A DNA stretch of 12,461 nt from Oscillospiraceae bacterium (GTDB lineage Bacteria > Bacillota_A > Clostridia > Oscillospirales > Oscillospiraceae), in NCBI GenBank assembly GCA_021771675.1, contig JAETOP010000118.1, positions 1 through 12,461 on the forward strand, written 5' to 3'. Made by a program: the position numbers and the translations under genes. Under the pieces are notes generated by a model that was given only the letters and a program-made list of their open reading frames with translations, did not search any database and was not told the DNA's origin. This document shows positions 5,770 through 12,461 of the stretch, piece after piece (position 1 is the stretch's first letter; each line of letters opens with the position of its first letter).

Positions 5770-7254
5770 ATGTCCACCTCCGTTGCAAAAAAGAGCAATG
5801 TACCGTACTATGTCTGTGTCGCCATCGCTGTATTTTTCATGTTCATTTTTGGCCGTATCGTGCCTTCCTTCGCCGGCATCACCCCCGTGGGCGTGAGTAT
5901 GCTGGGCATCTTCTTCGGCGTGCTCATTGTGACGATCGTCACCGGCGAAACCTTCTGGCCTGCCCTGCTGGGCCTGTTCGCCATGATTATCTGCGACTTT
6001 ACTACCGCCGGCGGCCTGCTGGCCACCTGGTTCGGCAACGTCACCATCCAGCAGATCATCTGGGTCATGGCCCTCACCGGCGCGGTGACCGAGTCCGGCG
6101 CCGTCAACGTGCTGGCCCGGAAGGTGCTGAAGATCAAGGCCCTCCATGGCCACCCCATCCGGCTGATCACCGCCCTGCTGATTACGGTCCTGGTCTGCTC
6201 CGCCCTGGTGAGCAGTCCCACCACCATGCTCCTGCTGTGGTATCCCATCCTGGACACCATCTGTGAGATGTGCGGCGTCCAGAAGGACAGCGATCTGAAG
6301 CGCAGCCTGCTGCTGGGCGTCTACATCTCCGCCATGGGCGCCTATGTCCTCCCCTTCAAGGGCGTCCACCTGTCCTCCATCGCCATCATCAGCGGCATTA
6401 TGGGCAGCAGCGGCCTGGCCTTCGACAGCACGGCCTATCTGATCGTGGCCACCCTGGTCATCCTGGCCTTTGTGCTGGCCTATATCGCCTTCATGCGCTT
6501 TGTGTGGAAAATCGACTTCACCCCGCTGAAGGAATTTGACGTAGACAAGATGAACCTCACCGAGGCCGATCTGAAGATGAACACCCGGCAGAAGATCCTC
6601 CTGGGCTTCATGATTTTCGGCATCGTGTTCCTTCTGATGAGCATGGTGCTCCCCAAGGAATCGGCCATCATGGCGTTCTACAATAAAATCGGTTCCACCT
6701 GGATCTGGATCTTCCTGTTCACCGTCCTGTGCATCATCCGGGACCGGGACGGCAAGCCCTTCATCAACGGCGTCAAGCTGCTCCAGACCAAGACCATGTG
6801 GGGCATTGTGGCCGTAGCCGGGTGCTTCACCATCTGCGGCAGCGCCATCGCCTCCGACGACTTCGGCATCAAGGCGGCCATTGCCGACTTCCTCTCCCCC
6901 ATCCTGGGCAACGCCAGCTGGCCCGTCATGGTCATCCTGTGCGTAGCCATCTCCACCGTTTTCACCAACATCACCAACGGTATGCCGGTGAGCTTCACCA
7001 TCAACGCCGTATGCATCCCCCTGGCCTGCACCATGCAGATGAACGGCAGCGGCAACGCCACCATCCTGGGCGTGGCCACCATCCTGTCCAGTATGTGCGC
7101 GTTCATGACCAACGGCGCCATTGCCTATGCCCCGCTGATGCTGGGCCGCGAGGAGATGACCACCAAGTTCATGTTCACCAAGGGGCTGGCCACCAACGCT
7201 ATCTATATCGTCGTCGCCAGCGTGATCTGTATCGTGGCCGGCTACCTATTCTAA
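5770..7254 (+). CDS. SLC13-like (ion transporter superfamily) permease
   Basis: A 494-residue, very hydrophobic membrane protein with about 11-12 predicted membrane segments. The two halves each carry a small, Ser/Thr/Pro-rich re-entrant-type motif: SALVSSPTTM near residues 144-153 and STVFTNITNGMPVSFT near 395-410. This arrangement fits the ion transporter superfamily, especially SLC13/DASS carriers of di- and tricarboxylates or other anions. The substrate cannot be read from the sequence. The start at 5770 is chosen for AGAGAGGG six bases upstream; a more upstream ATG in frame (5716) lacks this. It is the first gene of a tight operon with the FAD oxidoreductase 28 bp downstream, which suggests that it imports the substrate of that enzyme. 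Codons are strongly GC3-biased, in contrast to the AT-rich leader. Confidence 0.75.
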   Translation: MSTSVAKKSNVPYYVCVAIAVFFMFIFGRIVPSFAGITPVGVSMLGIFFGVLIVTIVTGETFWPALLGLFAMIICDFTTAGGLLATWFGNVTIQQIIWVMALTGAVTESGAVNVLARKVLKIKALHGHPIRLITALLITVLVCSALVSSPTTMLLLWYPILDTICEMCGVQKDSDLKRSLLLGVYISAMGAYVLPFKGVHLSSIAIISGIMGSSGLAFDSTAYLIVATLVILAFVLAYIAFMRFVWKIDFTPLKEFDVDKMNLTEADLKMNTRQKILLGFMIFGIVFLLMSMVLPKESAIMAFYNKIGSTWIWIFLFTVLCIIRDRDGKPFINGVKLLQTKTMWGIVAVAGCFTICGSAIASDDFGIKAAIADFLSPILGNASWPVMVILCVAISTVFTNITNGMPVSFTINAVCIPLACTMQMNGSGNATILGVATILSSMCAFMTNGAIAYAPLMLGREEMTTKFMFTKGLATNAIYIVVASVICIVAGYLF

Positions 7255-7282
7255 CCATTGCACCGCAAAAGGAGAGCAGACT

Positions 7283-8827
7283 ATGAGTAAAACTTATCTT
7301 GAGGCCGCCCGCCCCCTCCCCGTCGAGGCGGAATGCGACATCCTTGTGGTGGGCGGAGGCGCGGCGGGCCACTCCGCCGCCATCGCCGCCGCCCGGGCCG
7401 GGGCCAAAAACATCATCCTGCTGGAGCGCTATGGCTACATGGGCGGGGATGTCACCGGCGGCTACGTGATTATGGTGCCCAACCTGTCCTGGTATGACAA
7501 GTCCTTTGTCCGCGGCCTCCAGGAGGAGTGGTTTACCCGCCTCTCCCCTATCCCCAACGCGGTGCGCGGCCCCTCTCTGGACCGGATCGGCTCCACCGAC
7601 CCCGCCCTGCTCCACCCCTGGATGGCCGTCCATGACTGCGTAAGCCGGGGCGGCTTCGGCGGGGCCAAGCCCAACTGCCTGGTGCGCTCGGTGTACTTTG
7701 AGCCCAACCAGCTCAAGATCGAGATGGACAAAATGCTGCTGGAGCACAGGGACGCCATCACCGTCATGTGCCACAGCTGGGTCAGCGGCCCCATCGTGGA
7801 GGACGGCGTGGTGAAGGGCGTGGTCTACGAGAGCAAGGAGGGCCGCAAGGCCATCCTCGCCAAGCAGGTCATTGATGCCACCGGCGACGGCGACCTCTAC
7901 TCCCGGGCGGGCGCGCCCTACGCCAGTATGTCCGACGGGGTGACCCGTGCCAACACCACCGCCCTGGTGTGGCGCATCGGCGGCGTGGACGGGGACGCCT
8001 ACTACGAGTGGAAGCAGGCCCACCCCGCCGAGATGAACGCCCTGCGGGCGGGGCTGCAAAAGACCGCCGGATTCCGCTGTGTGCCCATGCCCTCCAACCA
8101 GAGCGATATTTTCTGGTTCAACAACTGGCATATGAACCGGGACTGCTCCAAGGTCAAGGATCAGACCGAGACCGAAATGAACACCCGGGCCACCATGCGG
8201 GAGACGCTGGCCTATTTGAAGGAGGCCGTCCCCGTGGCCTTCCGCAACGCCTACCTCTACGACATTGCCCCCCAGCTGGGCACCCGCATCAGCCGCCGCC
8301 TGAAGGGCGAATACGTGATGAGCACCGCCGACTTCGCCTATGCCATCCAGCATGACGACGTGATCGCGTGGCACTCCACCATCTGCCAGGTCAACGACTG
8401 CGGCCCCGTGGAGATCCCCTACCGGGCCATCCTGCCCCAGGGGGTGGAAAACCTGCTGTGCCCCGGCCGGCACCTGTCCGCCGACGGCATCGCCATCGAC
8501 TGGCTGGACCTGATCCCCCAGTGCGTGGGCACCGGCCAGGCCGCCGGGATCGCGGCCGCCGTGGCGGTGGCGGACGGCTCCACCGCCCATGGCGTGGACA
8601 TCAAAAAGGTGCAGGACATCCTGGTGGACCAGGATGTGCCCCTGCCCCGCAACGCGAAATTCGCCGCCAAGGACCCCTCCTACCAGGAGTGCGTGGAGGC
8701 CCATGAATACGGCCTGTACACCGACAAGGCCAAACTGGCCAGGGAGCAGAAGGAAAAGGGCCAGCCCCTCAACCTGGAGTTCCAGGAGAACATCAACAAT
8801 GCAAACGTGGAACGAAAACTCCATTGA
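7283..8827 (+). CDS. FAD-dependent oxidoreductase (FAD_oxidored, PF12831 type)
   Basis: A 514-residue flavoprotein. Residues 19-29 form the dinucleotide-binding motif DILVVGGGAAG, with Glu48 at the end of the second strand for the ribose and GG at 54-55. DATGDGD (198-204) and the C-terminal CPGRHLSADGIA...GTGQAAGIAA stretch (393-425) complete the FAD site. The family hallmark GTRISRRLKGEY is at 333-344. There is no signal peptide, haem motif or covalent-flavin motif, so it should work in the cytoplasm, unlike exported flavin reductases. The electron partner and substrate are unknown. The start has AAAGGAG nine bases upstream. The 3' end overlaps the next small gene by 29 bases. A 541-codon ORF on the opposite strand is a GC-bias shadow. 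Confidence 0.88.
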   Translation: MSKTYLEAARPLPVEAECDILVVGGGAAGHSAAIAAARAGAKNIILLERYGYMGGDVTGGYVIMVPNLSWYDKSFVRGLQEEWFTRLSPIPNAVRGPSLDRIGSTDPALLHPWMAVHDCVSRGGFGGAKPNCLVRSVYFEPNQLKIEMDKMLLEHRDAITVMCHSWVSGPIVEDGVVKGVVYESKEGRKAILAKQVIDATGDGDLYSRAGAPYASMSDGVTRANTTALVWRIGGVDGDAYYEWKQAHPAEMNALRAGLQKTAGFRCVPMPSNQSDIFWFNNWHMNRDCSKVKDQTETEMNTRATMRETLAYLKEAVPVAFRNAYLYDIAPQLGTRISRRLKGEYVMSTADFAYAIQHDDVIAWHSTICQVNDCGPVEIPYRAILPQGVENLLCPGRHLSADGIAIDWLDLIPQCVGTGQAAGIAAAVAVADGSTAHGVDIKKVQDILVDQDVPLPRNAKFAAKDPSYQECVEAHEYGLYTDKAKLAREQKEKGQPLNLEFQENINNANVERKLH

Positions 8828-8951
8828 CCCTCAGCCCGCCCCCGCAGAGCCGGGGCAGGAGGCCTCCCTCCAATTTCTCCGCTCCCTCCGGCCCCAGCCC
8901 GGCTGTGAAAAGGACGGCGTGTGCAGCGAGTGCGGACTGTGCGAGCACTGA
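8799..8951 (+). CDS. 50-aa Cys-rich small protein overlapping the oxidoreductase
   Basis: A 50-codon ORF starts inside the last ten codons of the oxidoreductase, in the +1 frame, with AGGAG ten bases before its ATG. It ends just before the operon's terminal hairpin, which is where a last gene should end. The N-terminal part is polar and Pro-rich. The C-terminal 16 residues carry four cysteines in a C-x5-C-x2-C-x2-C pattern (Cys36, 42, 45, 48). Such spacing could bind an iron-sulfur cluster or zinc. The coupling suggests a partner of the flavoenzyme, perhaps in electron transfer or cofactor handling; this is inference. Too small for most gene callers, it could easily go unannotated. I know no family for it. 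Confidence 0.6.
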   Translation: MQTWNENSIDPQPAPAEPGQEASLQFLRSLRPQPGCEKDGVCSECGLCEH

Positions 8952-8954
8952 ACA

Positions 8955-9001
8955 ACACAGACAGCGGCCCGGAACCATGGGTTCCGGGCCGCTGTCTGTG
9001 T
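8955..9001. terminator. 22-bp perfect hairpin between convergent genes
   Basis: The arms at 8955-8976 and 8980-9001 are exact complements around a 3-base ATG loop. It lies 3 bases after the stop of the Cys-rich gene and before the convergent LysR gene. No T run follows, but the stem is very stable and its position fits a shared terminator. Confidence 0.75.
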
Positions 9002-9059
9002 CAGGGGCAATGCCTGCCCCGAACTATGGAGTTTTGAGGCAGGGCCGTCGGCCCCCCCT

Positions 9060-9932
9060 CTAAACGAGCTGTTCCCGCATGAATTCCAAAAATACCGCCA
9101 GCGCCGGGCTGGATGCCAGCGCCCGGCTCCACACCACCCGGTTGGTGCTGGATTGGAAAAAATCGATCGGCACCTGCCGCACGCCCTGCCAGGTGGCCAT
9201 CATATCCAGCGGCAGGATGGGATAGATTTTCCCCTGGCAGGTGAGCTCCCGCAGCAGCATCTGATCGGAGGTGCGCAGCACCACATTGGGCTTGCGTCCC
9301 ACCGCCTCAAAGCTGGCGTTCAGGATGTGTTCCACCGGCATGGGGGCGTTAAAAAAGCCCAGGGGCAGCCCGATGATGTCGATGATGCCGGCTTTCTCCC
9401 CAATCCGGACGTCGTGCTCCGCCGCCCCCAGCATGACTGGGTTTTGATAGAGGTTAAAATACTCAAACACCGTTTCGTCGGGGAGCGCAGGGGTAAAGGA
9501 CGCATCAAGTACGCCGTCCAGCAGGAGCTTCCAGGAGTCAAAGGCGCTGTTCTCCGTCACATAGAGGCGGATGTCCGGGTACAGCTCCTGGAACTTTTCC
9601 AAGTAGTTCTTGTAAACGCAGTAGGCGTTGGTCGGGGTCACCCCCAAACGCAGCGGCTTCGCCTGCTCCTGCACCGAAAGGCGGCGGATACGCTCCTTGG
9701 CGGTGGAGCAGCTCGCCATAAAGGTTTCAAACAGCCGGAACAGGATCTGCCCGCTCTCCGTCAGCGCCACGCCATTGCGGGAGCGGGTGAACAGGACCGC
9801 ATCAAATTCTTCCTCCAGCTCCACCATGGTGCGGGACACCACAGAGCGGGAGACAAACAGGGCGTCGGCGGCGGTGGAGATGTTACCGGTCTCGCACACC
9901 TTCTGGAAGTACTCGATTTGCTTGAGTGTCAT
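9060..9932 (-). CDS. LysR-family transcriptional regulator
   Basis: A 290-residue protein of normal LysR length. The N-terminal winged helix-turn-helix covers residues 1 to about 65: MTLKQIEYFQKVCETGNIST, then AADALFVSRSVVSRTMVELE and FTRSRNGVALTESG. The remainder fits the effector-binding domain (about 90-290). It is convergent with the permease operon, which is less usual than the divergent LysR arrangement, and lies in the same element. It probably controls that operon in response to its substrate. The start at 9932 follows a purine-rich GAGGGCGGG about five bases upstream. A promoter with an extended -10 and a dyad lies at 9964-9992. Confidence 0.9.
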   Translation of the reverse strand: MTLKQIEYFQKVCETGNISTAADALFVSRSVVSRTMVELEEEFDAVLFTRSRNGVALTESGQILFRLFETFMASCSTAKERIRRLSVQEQAKPLRLGVTPTNAYCVYKNYLEKFQELYPDIRLYVTENSAFDSWKLLLDGVLDASFTPALPDETVFEYFNLYQNPVMLGAAEHDVRIGEKAGIIDIIGLPLGFFNAPMPVEHILNASFEAVGRKPNVVLRTSDQMLLRELTCQGKIYPILPLDMMATWQGVRQVPIDFFQSSTNRVVWSRALASSPALAVFLEFMREQLV

Positions 9933-9963
9933 AATATCCCGCCCTCATACCAGAATTGTTTTC

Positions 9964-9992
9964 ATTTTACCATATGGGAGAGTAATTTCCAA
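9964..9992 (-). promoter_or_regulatory. LysR promoter with overlapping dyad
   Basis: On the minus strand, TTGGAA (9987-9992), a 17-bp spacer and TAAAAT (9964-9969) preceded by TGG form an extended -10 promoter. The dyad TTAC-N11-GTAA (9967-9985) overlaps it. A similar dyad, TTTAC-N10-GTAAA, lies upstream of the permease promoter at 5613-5632. Neither is the classic T-N11-A box, so binding by LysR is uncertain. Confidence 0.5.
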
Positions 9993-9993
9993 G

Positions 9994-10128
9994 ATGTCAA
10001 ATCATGTTCTTTTTCCCTTCCTAATTTCGGATCAGTTGGCAAAGTTCAGTCCTGAAAAAATTGAGCCGATTTTGTGTTCTGACTATGATGGTTTTGTGGA
10101 GGAACATCCACTTTTCAAAACTTTTTAG
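9994..10128 (+). CDS. Possible 44-aa AT-rich ORF at the cargo edge
   Basis: An ORF of 44 codons begins MSNHVLFPFL and ends with an acidic then aromatic tail (...EEHPLFKTF). GGAGAG lies 11 bases before the ATG, which is long. Base use is AT-rich, unlike the operon to its left. It is divergent from LysR and begins inside that promoter region. It could be a small gene or the C-terminal remnant of an older gene. No family recognised. Confidence 0.3.
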   Translation: MSNHVLFPFLISDQLAKFSPEKIEPILCSDYDGFVEEHPLFKTF

Positions 10129-10129
10129 G

Positions 10130-10154
10130 AAGGCGGTTTTAGAAAACCGACCTT
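10130..10154. terminator. Hairpin at the end of the element B cargo
   Basis: GGTTTT-AG-AAAACC (10135-10148), extended by AAGG and CCTT outside a small bulge, lies two bases after the stop of the short ORF at 9994-10128. There is no T run downstream. It is a weak terminator candidate. Confidence 0.3.
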
Positions 10155-10319
10155 GTCAGCAGCTCCATTTTTGACGCAAAGTGATCTGACCCAAACGCCG
10201 ACCCAGACCACGCCGAGAGCGGACGGAGGCATTGGAGCGGAGAGGTCGGGAAAGCAACCGTTCCCGTAAGAAATAGCACCAAATGTACCCGAAAGCGCCC
10301 GCTGATTTTTCAGCCGAAT

Positions 10320-10365
10320 CTTCGGGTCCAAGAGGCCCCGGGTTCGAATCCCGGCACTCCGACCA
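10320..10365 (+). repeat. tRNA-Pro(CGG) 3' half, attachment site B/C
   Basis: Identical to 3010-3055 over the whole tRNA-like part and also truncated on the 5' side, followed directly by another integrase module. The perfect identity here contrasts with the diverged flanks, as expected when the sequence is held constant by the integrase and the host tRNA gene. Confidence 0.85.
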
Positions 10366-10366
10366 C

Positions 10367-10400
10367 AAATCTCCTGATTCTCGGCTGAATCAGGAGATTT
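10367..10400 (+). terminator. Hairpin after the second tRNA end
   Basis: Same 14-bp stem as at 3057-3090, with a single change in the loop. It has the same likely role at the left end of element C. Confidence 0.7.
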
Positions 10401-10483
10401 TGCTTGCTTTTTGTGCGGATTTGTTTGCTCGGATTTTGCGTATTTTTGGTTTGACCCTGACAAGACCCATACCAGAAAATTTT

Positions 10484-10519
10484 GCGGAAGTACCGGGCTG
10501 ACTTGCTCGGTACTTCCGC
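10484..10519 (-). terminator. Integrase terminator, element C
   Basis: A perfect 12-bp stem, GCGGAAGTACCG with its partner at 10508-10519, sits at the same position as 3173-3208. Several pairs differ from element B with compensating changes on both arms. Confidence 0.7.
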
Positions 10520-10537
10520 GAAATTTCTCTGGATTTT

Positions 10538-11550
10538 TTACACTGCCTGGGCCATGAAGCTACCCATCCGCTTGGCGGCGTCTCGCTGCATTTCGTTGGT
10601 GACGTGGGTGTAGGTATCCAGCGTGAAGCCCGCGCTGTAGTGGCCCAGGATGCTGGATACCGTTTTGGCGTCTATCCCCTGCTGGATGGCCAGCGTTGCG
10701 AAGGTGTGCCTCAAGCCGTGGAAGGGGATGTTCTTGGTGATCCCAGCCTTTTTCAACAGGTTCTTATGCAGCCGTCCGATGCAGTCCGGACCGTAGAGTT
10801 TGCCTGTCACTGGGGAGGGGAACATGATCGGGTTGTTGGGATGCTTAGCGTGCTCCTGGAGCAGCAGGTCGATGGTTTCCTGCGGCAGGTAGATTGTCCG
10901 CACTGAGTTGGCGGTCTTGGGCTGGGTCACCTTCACTTCGCCGTTGATCCGCCCGGCGGATTTGGAGACAGTGAGGGTCTGGGCCTCCAGGTCAAGGTCA
11001 TCCCAGAGAAGGGCTACCAGCTCTCCCCTTCTCAGCCCTGTGGTCAGCTCCAGGTAGAACATCGGCAGGACGCCATGTTCCTCTGCGGCAGCGAGGTAGG
11101 CGCTGATTTTCTCCGCTGGAAGCGTCTGCATCTCTTTCTTCTCCTTGGGCGGCAGCTTGCACCCTGCGGCTGGGTTGTACGGAATGAGCCGCTCCTGCAC
11201 CGCTTGGTCGAGGCACTGGCGGAGCATGGCGTGGAGGCCCCGTGCTTGTCGATGTAGTTCTTGTAGTAGGCTGCGGTGGTTTCCCGGATGGAGGGCTTGG
11301 CGTAGTTCTCAAGCCAGGTTTCCGCCCATTGACCCACTGTGAATTGGCCCGTTTTGCTGGCATCGACTTTTCCGGCCTGTTCCAGTGCCGCCGACAGCTT
11401 TTCCTTGCACTCCTTCTGGGTTTTTGCCAGTACGTTTTTGTAGATCGCCTTGCCAGTTTCCGGATCATGGCCTGCCGTGTAACGGCCCTCCCAGCGGCCA
11501 TCGGATCGTTTTCGCAAACTGCCCTCACCGTTAGCACGCTTTTTAGCCAT
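10538..11550 (-). pseudogene. int: Integrase of element C, broken by a 142-bp deletion
   Basis: This is the homologue of the integrase at 3225-4379. The start (11550), its ribosome site and the first 103 residues are kept, and so is the whole catalytic half from MLRQCLDQ onward, including TGLRRGE, HGLRH, LGH and DTYTHV. Between them 142 bp are missing at about 11242, corresponding to 3930-4071 in element B (residues about 104-150). Because 142 is not a multiple of three the frame is also lost. The deletion removes part of the core-binding domain. By eye 15 residues differ over the roughly 337 shared positions. The remnant could still produce a C-terminal fragment from an internal start (11227), but a functional recombinase is unlikely. 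Confidence 0.9.
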
Positions 11551-11845
11551 GGGGTTCACCTCTTTCTCGGAAACAGGTGAGTTGCTCCTGCTCGTAGGAA
11601 TAGCTGCCGTCCACACTCAATTCCGTTGCAATCCCCCAGGCCAGACGAAAGCCAGCGATGAAACTCTCCAGCGCCATCTCCTCCTGTGCCATCGTGTGGG
11701 CATCTACCAACCGGAGCAGCTTTTTCCGGCCTTGCTTATCCAGCAGGATGGAAACTTCCTGACGTTTAACTTCAAGTTCCTGACGCTGCTTATGGTTCGG
11801 CTTGGGAGTGAACCTATCCTCCAGCGCCCTCATGTAGTTGTACAT
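11543..11845 (-). CDS. 100-aa conserved accessory protein of element C (DUF6809-like)
   Basis: Second copy of the gene at 4372-4674, the same length, with the same ribosome site, leader repeat and 8-base overlap with the integrase start. By eye 88 of 100 residues are identical. The last 35 residues are unchanged apart from one Asn/Asp swap. Substitutions are mostly conservative (Arg/Lys, Asp/Glu, Val/Met), which suggests that the protein has been under selection. It remains open while the integrase behind it is broken. Confidence 0.8.
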   Translation of the reverse strand: MYNYMRALEDRFTPKPNHKQRQELEVKRQEVSILLDKQGRKKLLRLVDAHTMAQEEMALESFIAGFRLAWGIATELSVDGSYSYEQEQLTCFRERGEPHG

Positions 11846-12317
11846 GGTATGTCCCTCCTTCGCAGCGACACACCATACCACACCTTGGAGGGAATATCCA
11901 TAGGAAACAGCGAGAATTATCAGTTCAGACACATATTTTTTCTGCCGTACTGGCGGTGCCCTTCTCTTTGTATACACTGGTGCAATTCGTACTCTCCCTC
12001 AGAAGTGTACGGAGCCGAGGAAAGAGGCCCTCTTATTGTTTACTGTGCCCCATTTTTTTGAGGTGGTTCATGGTACTAATTCTGGCTGTTTGGGCGTAGT
12101 TCTCGTTGAATGGAACACACAATTTTTTGGCCTCTCACCCCATGATTTCAGCCCTTATCCCCGCACTGATCCCCGCCCAAAGCGGCCACCCATGGGCATT
12201 TGAGCAATATCAGACCCCAACAATGACCCCAGCGGGCAGAATGTGACCCCCGTATACGCCTACGTTTCAAAGTTCGGAAGCCCTTGAAACGACCCGCACT
12301 GCGGGGCGTTGTGATTC

Positions 12318-12345
12318 GGGCGGGGGTCACTTGTGACCCCCGCCC
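12318..12345. repeat. 13-bp hairpin of the common region
   Basis: The arm at 12318-12330 pairs perfectly with GTGACCCCCGCCC at 12333-12345, leaving a TT loop. The equivalent at 79-104 in element A keeps the CAC-TT-GTG core but changes the outer stem. Confidence 0.7.
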
Positions 12346-12355
12346 CAGTCTGTCG

Positions 12356-12383
12356 AAAAAGTCTGCCGTGGGGCAGACTTTTT
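12356..12383. terminator. Bidirectional factor-independent terminator
   Basis: A GC stem, GTCTGCC with GGCAGAC (12361-12378), is flanked by five A on the left and five T on the right. This is a textbook two-way terminator. It separates the common region from the next gene. Confidence 0.8.
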
Positions 12384-12419
12384 CATATTTATGAGGTAAA
12401 ATAGAGCAGGGTGAGAAAA

Positions 12420-12461
12420 ATGATGGAAAAGGGGAAAATGGAGCGGGACGTGGTGGAACTG
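12420..12461 (+). CDS. Possible start of a cargo gene, cut by the window end
   Basis: An open frame begins MMEKGKMERD and runs off the end after 14 codons. AGGGTGAG lies five bases before the first ATG, and a second ATG follows directly. It is the first plus-strand frame after the terminator, where cargo should begin. Too short to identify. Confidence 0.35.
   Translation, partial: MMEKGKMERDVVEL

Larger units (their letters stand above)
3010..10319. mobile_element. Element B, complete 7.31-kb integrative cargo element
   Basis: The unit is bounded by two identical tRNA-Pro 3' ends in direct orientation. Order: attachment site, integrase (minus), 100-codon gene (minus), about 1.1 kb of hairpin-rich non-coding DNA, permease, FAD oxidoreductase, Cys-rich small protein, convergent LysR regulator, conserved right end. 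No relaxase, coupling ATPase, replication or phage gene is seen, so it is neither a self-transmissible element nor a recognisable phage. That the unit excises as a circle is inference from the intact integrase and the flanking direct repeats. The layout recalls tRNA-linked minimal cargo elements such as the tycheposons of Prochlorococcus, but this is an analogy only. Confidence 0.75.
10187..11989. repeat. Backbone direct repeat, copy 2
   Basis: Second copy of the repeat at 2877-4815. The copies differ by scattered substitutions, many silent, and by the integrase deletion at about 11242. This indicates related but separately evolved elements rather than a very recent duplication. Confidence 0.9.
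11990..12419. other. Common region of element C, no gene seen
   Basis: Non-coding as far as I can see. It keeps a decayed version of the SD-like block (about 11997-12015), then several GACCCC/GATCCCC words between 12155 and 12260. The paired hairpins seen in element A follow: CCCGC-ACT-GCGGG (12293-12305) and a perfect 13-bp stem around TT (12318-12345). A terminator and a possible gene start end the region. A short minus-strand ORF at 12148-12330 overlaps these hairpins and is probably spurious. Confidence 0.5.
10320..12461. mobile_element. Element C, left part (defective integrase)
   Basis: A second copy of the element backbone starts at the next tRNA-Pro fragment: terminator hairpins, integrase remnant, 100-codon gene and common region. 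It continues past the window. The integrase has lost 142 bp, so this element probably cannot move on its own. Cargo appears to begin after the terminator at 12356-12383. Confidence 0.65.

Noticed and set aside
5740..6369. Minus-strand ORF of 209 codons opposite the permease
   Set aside because: Composition dominated by Asp, Gly, Gln and His, as expected from the complement of hydrophobic codons; no ribosome site.
7199..8824. Minus-strand ORF of 541 codons
   Set aside because: Antisense shadow of the FAD oxidoreductase caused by high GC at third positions. It has a low-complexity Gly/His/Val composition and no domain, whereas the plus strand has clear FAD motifs.
9967..9985. Classic LysR T-N11-A box
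   Set aside because: The dyad arms TTAC and GTAA are separated by 11 bases, which places the symmetric T and A 15 apart, not 11; kept only as a candidate dyad.
10156..10368. Minus-strand ORF of 70 codons with the same SNPGPLGPE start
   Set aside because: Same antisense-tRNA artefact at the second attachment site.
1..12461. CRISPR array or defence system
   Set aside because: No evenly spaced short repeats and no nuclease, methylase or toxin-antitoxin motif was seen; the repeats present are explained by the duplicated element backbone.

Overview
The window looks like chromosomal accessory DNA of a GC-rich member of the Clostridia. The Oscillospiraceae (Flavonifractor- or Lawsonibacter-like bacteria) are my best guess. 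The reasons are strong AGGAGG-type ribosome binding sites, low-GC Firmicutes-style promoters next to GC-rich coding DNA, and the flavour of the integrase and the PucR and LysR regulators. The taxonomy is inference; no ribosomal or housekeeping gene is present.

The main structure is a tandem series of small integrative elements at the 3' half of a proline tRNA gene. Two truncated tRNA-Pro (anticodon CGG) 3' ends lie at 3010-3055 and 10320-10365, exactly 7,310 bp apart. They sit inside a longer direct repeat (2877-3172 and 10187-10482). Each is followed by the same backbone on the minus strand: a terminator-like hairpin, a second covarying hairpin, a tyrosine integrase, and an overlapping 100-codon gene. 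After that comes a hairpin-rich non-coding common region. The window therefore holds the right part of element A (1-3009), a complete element B (3010-10319), and the left part of element C (10320 to the end). No conjugation, replication or capsid genes are visible, so these are minimal vehicles with exchangeable cargo.

Element A carries a PucR-family regulator (1184-2767). It has a perfect consensus promoter with a palindromic operator at the start point, and a short divergent ORF. Element B carries a GC-rich operon: an SLC13-like permease (5770-7254), an FAD-dependent oxidoreductase (7283-8827), and an overlapping 50-aa Cys-rich protein (8799-8951). A long perfect hairpin closes the operon, and a convergent LysR regulator (9060-9932) follows. 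Together these suggest import and cytoplasmic redox conversion of an unidentified, probably anionic, substrate under LysR control. Element C has the same backbone, but its integrase is broken by a 142-bp internal deletion with frameshift. Its 100-codon gene is intact. The cargo of C has barely begun when the window ends: a terminator, then the first codons of a possible gene at 12420.

Short AT-rich ORFs flank the GC-rich operon of element B (5568-5769 and 9994-10128). They may be remnants of older genes at the cargo edges. The shared common region (1-600, 4816-5475, 11990-12350) contains paired hairpins conserved in shape, and a short ORF start with a Shine-Dalgarno sequence that is conserved in two of the three copies.
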